Made by a program: the position numbers and the translations under genes | Assembly: GCA_003520105.1 (NCBI GenBank) | Contig: DOVL01000156.1 | Coordinates: 1-10,613, forward strand | DNA length: 10,613 bases | Direction: 5' to 3' | Source: Lachnospiraceae bacterium | Lineage (GTDB): Bacteria; Bacillota; Clostridia; Lachnospirales; Lachnospiraceae | In this document: piece after piece, positions 4,389 to 10,613 of the stretch | Layout of the letters: each line of letters opens with the position of its first letter | Position numbering within the stretch: the first letter of the stretch is position 1 | The notes under the pieces: model-generated | Told to the model about the DNA's origin: nothing | The model's input: the letters and a program-made list of their open reading frames with translations, nothing else | Databases searched by the model: none

Positions 4389-7300
4389 CTATTCCTTCTG
4401 CTCTTTGTCTGAATCACCGAATTCTTTCAACACCCTACGTTTTGCATTGATGACAAATATCATTCCGCAGAGCGCCATCATCATAAGCATGATCCAGAGC
4501 GTCATATTGAAATCATCACCGGTCTTAACAGCCGTATCATTGCCGGCAGGTTTGTTGGTCTCGCCCGGTTCAACCGTTGCAGGCTTAACACTATCATCCT
4601 TCTTGTCGGTTTTGTCTGTCTTGTCCGATTTGTCTGTTTTATCCGACTTATCATTACCAGAGTTATCAACAACATCTTCCTCATCCTCTTCAATAGCTAT
4701 CCATATAGCCTTGAAGGTATGATCGCCGACGATAGTATATTTGTCACCCGGATAATGTTTTGAGCCTTCCCAGTAATCGAACTTGTAGCCTTCACGTGTC
4801 GGGGCGTCAGGAATCGTGATCTCCTCGCCCTCATTATATTTCATGACTATTGTTCCGGTCTTGCCGTTCAGCGTACCGCCGTTCAGATCAAAGCTGATCG
4901 AGCATTCCTTCGGCGCCCTGACCGTGATGTTGAGGTTCAGCCTCTCACTGTATTCAAGGCCATCCTTGTATGCAGCGATCCTGATCCTGCAGTCTTCGGT
5001 TATCGTGATCGGACCGGTATATTTAATCCTGCTACTTGAATTCTGGCACGGACATGTATCGTCAAGGGTGTAATAAATCGTAGCGCCCTCTGTCGCGCAT
5101 GCCAGCGTAAGAACGGATCCTGAAGCCACCGTGAGATAGTTCTCCTTAGGTGCTCCTTCGCTAAATGTTTCTCCCGCGATCTCAGCCGTCGGACGCTTCG
5201 GTCTCTTAGCCTCGGTCTCGATCTGAACATCTATGCTCTTCTTAAGGGTTGTACCGTTAACCTTGATGGTCAGATTTGTAAGTCCCGGAAGAATAGCCGA
5301 TGCCTTAAATACAGCCTTGCCATCCTTATCAGTCACGATAGTTGAATCATCTGCCAGTTCAGCGAGATATTCGTTATCGATAAATGCCGAGAGGCTTACA
5401 CCTTCCATGTAATTGCCGCTCTCGTCCTTGATCCTTACGGTGATGTTCTTGTCCGAACCCGCCTGCATTGTAAGGATTGTCTCATAATTCAGAACAATCT
5501 CGGTAGGTCTGTGAGAAACCTTAGCGTTCTCGCTGTATTCCGAACTCATCGGGATGTCAGCGTAGTTCTCAGCTGCACTAACCTTAACATTAAAGGTATC
5601 TCCAACCTTGGCTCCTGCCGGAGTAGGTATCCTTACAACCTTTGAATACTCTGCAGTTCCGTCCGGATTAGCCTCCGGATCCTGCCACTCAAATGCCGAT
5701 GCGGCTACATTTACGCCTCCGATCGAAGCCTTGATCTTCGACTCATCATCTATCTTCATATACTGGGTAAATATGATCTCAGTATAGTCCGGATAAACAT
5801 TCAGCGATTCGATCTCCGGCGCCTCTGTTGTTATGAGAGGGATTCGCAGATTCATCTGTGGTGGTGGGACATCGAGTGGATCCGTATATGCCGGTTTATA
5901 TCCCTCCTTGGTTACCTTAACCTGATAAGTTCCCTGAGGTACATCCCATGCAAAGGTTCCTTCACGGTCTGTTGTCTGTGGATTCTCCTGATTATATTCT
6001 GTCGCATTCCAAACATTTTCGGAATTTGCATATATTACAGTTGCGGTTGCACCTTCAACCCTGTTTGATTCAACAGCTTCGTAAACAAAACCTGATGGGT
6101 CGAAGATGATGTTGAGTTTGTAATTTGATTTGTATTTTGAATTACAATCATACTTAGTCTTAAGATGTGCTCTGTCTAAATCTGCCTGAGCATTAGAAAC
6201 AGCATTATTGTATTTTCCTGCCACATTGAAGCAGAGCCAATCAATTCCTCCTGAAGCTGCGCCAACCGATAATGCTAATCCACCGGTAGTCACTCCGACA
6301 GCTGCTGCTGTAGCTGCAGCTGCAGCAGGTATTATTAATATTCCACCTACAAGAGTCACAGCTGCTCCTACAAGAATAGTTGCATAAACAATATTATCAC
6401 GCCTGTCAGCTGCTCTTGCAAGTTCATACGCAGCCTTCTCTTCATCTCTCAAAGCCTTAAGACATTCGTAAGGCATTTTATCTCTGCCAAGTTTTGCTGC
6501 TTGCCTTACCTGATGTGACAGATTAAGGTAATCTGTTGTAACTCTGTCAGTTTGCTTTACATTTTCAACATATTCATCGGAACTCTTTTTAGCCTCATAA
6601 CACCCAAGCGCTACTCCTCCGATATCCAGCGCTTTGCCATAACAGTTAACAAATGGTCCCCAATTGCCTGTAAGAACTCCCTGATTTACCAAATCTTCAC
6701 ATACAACCATATGTGCCGATGCAGTTGACAGCATAATCTTAAACTCACTCCACCAAAAGTCTTTATCGTCTTGAAGTGTACTTACGCCATCCTTTTTGAT
6801 CTCAACAAGTTCTGTTTTAGTACCAGAGCCTCCATCTTTAGCGCTAATGCCCTTATCGCTGATATCTCTTCTGCCTCCGCTTTCTCCCTCAATAAGTCTA
6901 ACAAGCTTTGTCCCATCTTCTGAGTATGCAAAGCTTCCATCATCACTTAAGATAAAGCCTTCATCTACAAAATCTTCCGGGGTCTTTCCATCATATACTT
7001 GGCGATCCCACCAGTTATCCCGGAGATAAGCATCTAGAGTATCATATTCATACATAGGCTTTTTATCGTCAACTGCATTTGCCCACGCATCGAAGACATC
7101 ATCAAGTGCCTGTTCAGCATCTTTTATTTTCTTCTGATTCTCCGGACTAAGACTTCTGAATTCCTCTTCATATTCAGGTCTTTCACTAAAGTGATATCCG
7201 CCACTAACAAGAAACTCAGTAAAGAGCATACTATACAGATCTTCTGTCCAAGTATCATCAACGATTTTTAATACTGTATTATTTTGCTCCGCAATAGTTG

Positions 7301-10300
7301 CCTCAACCAGCGCATTTATATATTCCGAATACGCCTCATCAGTAACAAATGCATAATCCTCATCACCAATATAATCAATATCAAATCCTTCGGGAACAAG
7401 GGAATCGTCAAATACATGATCACCTGCTGTATCGATATATATTTTTGTACTGAATTTGGTTTTTATTCTTCCATCAGCAAGAATTTCTGTTCCTATCGGA
7501 GAAAGGACTTCGTTTCTGATGCTACCGTCCATCATCTGAATACCTACGTTAACATCTCCCGTAAGAGCGGAAGAGCTTACAAGCTCAGCAGTAAAAGTCC
7601 AGTATTTGGTTTCCTCCTTACCATCTGCAACATAGGTGTAGAAGCTGCCGGATTTGTTCACACCTTTATTTACGATGTTGTACTTGTGATTAGCATGAAC
7701 AAAATAGAAATTATCAACTTCTACCTTTGCGCCTTCGTAGAAAATAGTATTTGTAGCTTTATATGTTCCGACAGATCCGTCAACCGTAGCAATAATAACA
7801 TGTGACGTTCCTGATGGAGTATTAGCCGGAAGTTCAGCTTCTCCACTAAAGCATCCTATCTTGTTAGTAAAACCGGTTACCTCTGCTCCGGTTCCGACCT
7901 TAACCGTCACCGGTCTTTCAGGTTCTGACCATACTGTAACAGGAATTATTCTTGAGCTTGTTGTATTATCCTTGAGCTCGATCTTTATATCTTCAACATT
8001 AAACTCTGCACTTCCCACAGGAACCGTGATTCCTGATGTTGAAGTTACAGATGCGCTTATACAAAATGCTCCTGTGTTCCTACTGCGGAGCCCAACATAA
8101 ATCGTTCCGGATTCAGCTTCTTTACCGGTAATACCGCTTATTGTAATAACTCTTCCTGATAAAACAGATGGAACATTTTTATTCGTTCTGCCAACAGTGA
8201 CTGAAACCACGTCGAATCCATCCGGTACAACAATCTTAACCTCTGAAGCCTTATTATTTCCCTTCATCTGGTAGAAAATCTTACCGTAGAATTCCAGATT
8301 TCTGGTTATTATGCTTCTGTCAACAGCCACAAAGCTTCCGATCTCATCAACTATCTCGCTGTACTCGACATGTGGCATTGTCGGAACATCCAAAGTAACT
8401 TCTGTTGTATCCCCTGCTGTAACTGTTGCTATTGTCTTCGCATAGTTAGATGCATCAATTCCGAGAGTATCCAGACTTGCAAGACTGGATATTCCTGAAA
8501 TATAAGCATTTTTCTCTAAAGCAACTATTGTGTAATCTCCCGCAGGTATTTCCTGAAGGAGAAATGCTCCTGCACTATCAACCGTATCCGAAGCCACAAG
8601 TTCTCCTGCACTGTTAAATACAGAAATGTTTGCATCAACTCCGCCTGCGCCCTCAGTATTAATACTAAGGTCACCGATCTGCTCGATCAGTGTTAGATCC
8701 GCTGTGGTAATATCCTTGCTCCAGTCTGCTGTAAACTCAGAACCCTTTATTGTAAATATCTTGTCCAGATATCCATCAAGGCTTACGGTAAGAACGATCA
8801 TACTGTTCTCAACAGCCTTAAACGAAAATGCATTATCAGTAAGTCCAGGATCAACTTCTTCTCCATCGACCTTTGCTGTTAAAGTTGCACCTGCCGGAAC
8901 CGTGCCGGAAACCGTGTACTTTATGATCGTGTCGAATGGCGTGAAGTAGTAATAACTTGTATTACTTGGATCATCTGTAATAGCCTTCCTGGTGGTCATA
9001 TATGTATTGAAAGAATCCGACATCGTAAATTCGGAAGGGTATTTAATTACAGTCCAAGGAGAACTCTTCCAAGGATCGCCCTCTATAGTAATCTCATTGT
9101 TGTAGATTGTGAATTCATTACCAGTCGAAGTAAAACTAAATGCTTCGTCATTAACTACAGCAACTCTTTTCGGCAGTATCACCTTGTTTTCTGCTTTTCT
9201 GCATGCGAGATAGAAGGCCTTCTCATCAATAGTGAGCGATTTACTGCCATCTTCAATCTTTATTGTTACTGTCGCAGTGTCATTATAACCATTCTGATTT
9301 TCAGCAAAAGCCTGCTTACCAACACTTGTAACTGTCCAAGGAATGGTAATCTCTGTAAACTTAGTTTTATAAAACGCCTTATCACTTATAGTTGTTACCG
9401 AGGTTGGCAGATTCTTCAGAACATCATTGGAGAGACCTGAACATCCTTCGAAACAGCTAACAGGAATGGTTGTAAACTGAGGATCATTCTGTGGCCATGT
9501 AATGGTTGTTATAGCACCACAGTTTTTAAACGCCTCTGTACCTATCGACTGAAGAGTACTCGGGAATTCAAGTGATGTTATTCCTGTACACATATAGAAC
9601 GCACCTTCCTCAATGGTGGTAAGGCCCGTATTAAACACTATAGGGATATCAGTTGGATTACTCGAATTATATTGAAATACATTCTGAAACGCATTTTTAC
9701 CTATGGTCCTAAGACTATCCGGAAATGTAAGACCAGTTATCTTAGTGCATCCTAAAAAAGCAGTCTCTCCTATTTCCTGCACTCCATTTCCAAAATTAAC
9801 AGTGGCCAGATTAGAACAATTTACAAAAGCATCCTTACCGATAGTTACCAAACTGTCAGGGAGTGTTATCGTTGTAAGGCTTGCACATCCTTTGAAAGCT
9901 TCCTGTCCAATTAACGAGATGCTGGAATTGCTCGGGAAAGATACAGTTGTTAAATATGCGAAAGATCTTGCAAACGCATATGGAACAGCTTCAATACTTG
10001 AATTAAATGTAATTGATTTGTATTTATCAACACTATTTACAATAGTCCCGCCGGCAAGTTCCTTTACAACCTTACCATCTATAGTTTCCGGAATAACCAG
10101 ATTCAATGTCCCGTTTTCTGCATTCGAATCAGACGGTTCAATCTTATTAATTATTACACCGCCTTCATTCAGATCCTCATAAGTAAATTTCAACTCATTC
10201 GTCTCATCGGTCCAAGTATTTGTCTCGGCATACACGATTGATCCCGAGTCCTTCTTCGACACGCCCGGAACGTTCGGCACGACCATGGCCACTGCCATTA

Positions 10301-10352
10301 CAAGTGCCAGCAGTTTCCTCCTTAATCTTGTCCTCTTCATAGTTTTTTTCAT
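4389..10352 (-). CDS. Large modular cell-surface protein with BspA-type LRRs and C-terminal anchor
   Basis: This protein of about 1,987 residues is exported and probably displayed on the cell surface, where its LRR and Ig-like modules would bind host, matrix or partner ligands. Order of parts (approximate residues): signal peptide 1-42 (basic start, hydrophobic core, cut after VYA); 12 BspA-type LRR_5 units 107-437, each with an AF..C core; a PEGA-like module 477-537; a carboxypeptidase-regulatory-like beta module 562-657; further beta-rich sequence to 877; an unassigned region 877-1417 with amphipathic helices and a hydrophobic Gly/Ala block at 1321-1377; a second carboxypeptidase-regulatory-like module 1419-1507; Ig-like and Big_1-like modules 1508-1712; a CHB_HEX_C-like module 1739-1812; an InlB-type repeat 1815-1885; an acidic and Lys/Asp/Thr linker 1886-1938; AVKTGDD, a membrane helix about 1951-1969 and a charged tail. 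The ATG at 10352 is favoured because AGAGGGGAG lies at good spacing; the ATG at 10361 abuts that site. No catalytic domain was recognised. Module names are pattern-based. Confidence 0.9.
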   Translation of the reverse strand: MKKTMKRTRLRRKLLALVMAVAMVVPNVPGVSKKDSGSIVYAETNTWTDETNELKFTYEDLNEGGVIINKIEPSDSNAENGTLNLVIPETIDGKVVKELAGGTIVNSVDKYKSITFNSSIEAVPYAFARSFAYLTTVSFPSNSSISLIGQEAFKGCASLTTITLPDSLVTIGKDAFVNCSNLATVNFGNGVQEIGETAFLGCTKITGLTFPDSLRTIGKNAFQNVFQYNSSNPTDIPIVFNTGLTTIEEGAFYMCTGITSLEFPSTLQSIGTEAFKNCGAITTITWPQNDPQFTTIPVSCFEGCSGLSNDVLKNLPTSVTTISDKAFYKTKFTEITIPWTVTSVGKQAFAENQNGYNDTATVTIKIEDGSKSLTIDEKAFYLACRKAENKVILPKRVAVVNDEAFSFTSTGNEFTIYNNEITIEGDPWKSSPWTVIKYPSEFTMSDSFNTYMTTRKAITDDPSNTSYYYFTPFDTIIKYTVSGTVPAGATLTAKVDGEEVDPGLTDNAFSFKAVENSMIVLTVSLDGYLDKIFTIKGSEFTADWSKDITTADLTLIEQIGDLSINTEGAGGVDANISVFNSAGELVASDTVDSAGAFLLQEIPAGDYTIVALEKNAYISGISSLASLDTLGIDASNYAKTIATVTAGDTTEVTLDVPTMPHVEYSEIVDEIGSFVAVDRSIITRNLEFYGKIFYQMKGNNKASEVKIVVPDGFDVVSVTVGRTNKNVPSVLSGRVITISGITGKEAESGTIYVGLRSRNTGAFCISASVTSTSGITVPVGSAEFNVEDIKIELKDNTTSSRIIPVTVWSEPERPVTVKVGTGAEVTGFTNKIGCFSGEAELPANTPSGTSHVIIATVDGSVGTYKATNTIFYEGAKVEVDNFYFVHANHKYNIVNKGVNKSGSFYTYVADGKEETKYWTFTAELVSSSALTGDVNVGIQMMDGSIRNEVLSPIGTEILADGRIKTKFSTKIYIDTAGDHVFDDSLVPEGFDIDYIGDEDYAFVTDEAYSEYINALVEATIAEQNNTVLKIVDDTWTEDLYSMLFTEFLVSGGYHFSERPEYEEEFRSLSPENQKKIKDAEQALDDVFDAWANAVDDKKPMYEYDTLDAYLRDNWWDRQVYDGKTPEDFVDEGFILSDDGSFAYSEDGTKLVRLIEGESGGRRDISDKGISAKDGGSGTKTELVEIKKDGVSTLQDDKDFWWSEFKIMLSTASAHMVVCEDLVNQGVLTGNWGPFVNCYGKALDIGGVALGCYEAKKSSDEYVENVKQTDRVTTDYLNLSHQVRQAAKLGRDKMPYECLKALRDEEKAAYELARAADRRDNIVYATILVGAAVTLVGGILIIPAAAAATAAAVGVTTGGLALSVGAASGGIDWLCFNVAGKYNNAVSNAQADLDRAHLKTKYDCNSKYKSNYKLNIIFDPSGFVYEAVESNRVEGATATVIYANSENVWNATEYNQENPQTTDREGTFAWDVPQGTYQVKVTKEGYKPAYTDPLDVPPPQMNLRIPLITTEAPEIESLNVYPDYTEIIFTQYMKIDDESKIKASIGGVNVAASAFEWQDPEANPDGTAEYSKVVRIPTPAGAKVGDTFNVKVSAAENYADIPMSSEYSENAKVSHRPTEIVLNYETILTMQAGSDKNITVRIKDESGNYMEGVSLSAFIDNEYLAELADDSTIVTDKDGKAVFKASAILPGLTNLTIKVNGTTLKKSIDVQIETEAKRPKRPTAEIAGETFSEGAPKENYLTVASGSVLTLACATEGATIYYTLDDTCPCQNSSSRIKYTGPITITEDCRIRIAAYKDGLEYSERLNLNITVRAPKECSISFDLNGGTLNGKTGTIVMKYNEGEEITIPDAPTREGYKFDYWEGSKHYPGDKYTIVGDHTFKAIWIAIEEDEEDVVDNSGNDKSDKTDKSDKTDKTDKKDDSVKPATVEPGETNKPAGNDTAVKTGDDFNMTLWIMLMMMALCGMIFVINAKRRVLKEFGDSDKEQKE
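4593..4652 (-). repeat. Short tandem repeat encoding Asp-Lys-Ser/Thr triplets in the surface-protein linker
   Basis: Nine-base units encoding DKS or DKT repeat about five times in the linker just before the C-terminal anchor (DKSDKTDKSDKTDKTDKK). Hydrophilic low-complexity linkers at this position commonly span the cell wall. The DNA units are similar but not identical, so length change by slippage is possible. Confidence 0.7.
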
Positions 10353-10440
10353 AAGCAACATCTCCCCTCTGTTTATTTTATAATCGCAAATAATCCCTCA
10401 ATACTAGTTTTGCGAAAAAAGTGCACAATGATACGAGCGT

Positions 10441-10446
10441 ATTATA
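10441..10446 (-). promoter_or_regulatory. Possible -10 element of the surface-protein gene
   Basis: On the minus strand this reads TATAAT, about 90 bases upstream of the favoured ATG. No good -35 is visible at 16-18 bases, so the promoter may need an activator or the assignment may be wrong. The leader also contains a 7-bp inverted repeat, TCGCAAA (10384-10390) with TTTGCGA (10409-10415), of unknown role. Confidence 0.35.
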
Positions 10447-10540
10447 CTATATTTACACGTAAGGTAGGTGTTTGATTAATGATAGGTTTTGAACGCAACC
10501 CACGTATTTGCGTCATTTTGGTTTGTTAATAGTGCAAAGA

Positions 10541-10566
10541 AAAAAGACGTGCTTCCACGTCTTTTT
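10541..10566. terminator. Strong hairpin terminator of the gene entering from the right edge
   Basis: AAAAAGACGTG (10541-10551) pairs with CACGTCTTTTT (10556-10566) around a four-base CTTC loop, flanked by A-rich and T-rich runs on either side. On the minus strand it follows a predicted stop codon at 10587-10589 by 20 bases. The symmetrical A/T flanks would let it act in either direction. Confidence 0.8.
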
Positions 10567-10586
10567 CTTGATGAGTATATTTTTAA

Positions 10587-10613
10587 TCAGTTCACAACCT
10601 TGCCGCCCTTAAT
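10587..10613 (-). CDS. C-terminal end of a minus-strand gene (partial, cut by window edge)
   Basis: Reading leftward from the window end, codons give IKGGKVVN followed by TGA. This is too short to identify. The terminator 20 bases beyond the stop supports a gene ending here in this orientation. Of the other two minus frames, one stops within 21 bases and the other is closed at once. Confidence 0.45.
   Translation of the reverse strand: MKGGKVVN

Noticed and set aside
7284..7805. Plus-strand open frame of 173 codons
   Set aside because: It is a shadow of the surface-protein gene, Ile- and Cys-rich in a way expected from antisense AT-rich codons, and lacks a convincing start.
9042..10034. LRR-coding DNA as a CRISPR-like or tandem DNA repeat array
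   Set aside because: The periodicity is in the protein (LRR units of about 23 residues with varied DNA), not in conserved DNA repeats with spacers.
9703..10182. Plus-strand open frame opposite the LRR region
   Set aside because: It mirrors the repetitive LRR codons on the other strand; the minus frame is a continuous protein with signal peptide and repeats.
10384..10415. TCGCAAA/TTTGCGA inverted repeat as a terminator
   Set aside because: The stem is only 7 bp with an 18-base loop inside the surface-protein leader; it is noted only as a leader feature.

Overview
The window looks like chromosomal DNA of a low-to-moderate GC member of the Bacillota, most likely a gut or rumen clostridial lineage such as Lachnospiraceae. 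This rests on GA-rich ribosome binding sites, a BspA-type leucine-rich-repeat surface protein with InlB-type and chitobiase-C-terminal-like modules, a KTGD-type C-terminal anchor, and a zinc-ribbon membrane protein of a type I associate with these bacteria. No organism-specific marker such as rRNA is present, so this is an inference.

Layout from left to right. Bases 1-38 are the first codons of a secreted protein on the minus strand, cut by the window edge. Bases 334-993 (minus) encode a VanX/DdpX-type D-Ala-D-Ala dipeptidase with all catalytic motifs intact. A block of about 65 bp upstream of this gene (1037-1100) is repeated almost exactly upstream of the cut gene (84-148), at the same distance from each ATG. 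Both genes therefore appear to carry the same duplicated promoter/operator. Bases 1254-4248 (plus) hold three co-directional genes: an HSL-family alpha/beta-hydrolase, an HXXXDG-type acyltransferase resembling condensation-domain or alcohol-acetyltransferase proteins, and a membrane protein with an N-terminal double-CxxC zinc ribbon and about six membrane helices. The last two overlap by one base. The set reads as an uncharacterised acyl- or ester-metabolism module and is the best candidate here for an undescribed system.

A bidirectional terminator at 4284-4314 separates this operon from a convergent minus-strand gene of about 6 kb (4389-10352). That gene encodes a roughly 1,990-residue modular surface protein: signal peptide, about 12 BspA-type LRRs, several beta-sandwich modules, a large unassigned central region ending in a helix-hydrophobic-helix block, further Ig-like, CHB_HEX_C-like and InlB-like modules, a Lys/Asp/Thr linker repeat, and a membrane anchor with a degenerate sorting motif. 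To its right lie the gene's likely promoter, a strong terminator hairpin (10541-10566), and the last codons of another minus-strand gene entering from beyond the window.

The dipeptidase and the three-gene operon are divergent across a 260-bp control region. An 11-bp inverted repeat there spans the predicted -35 elements of both promoters, so the two units may be co-regulated. I see no tRNA, rRNA, CRISPR array, insertion sequence or transposase.
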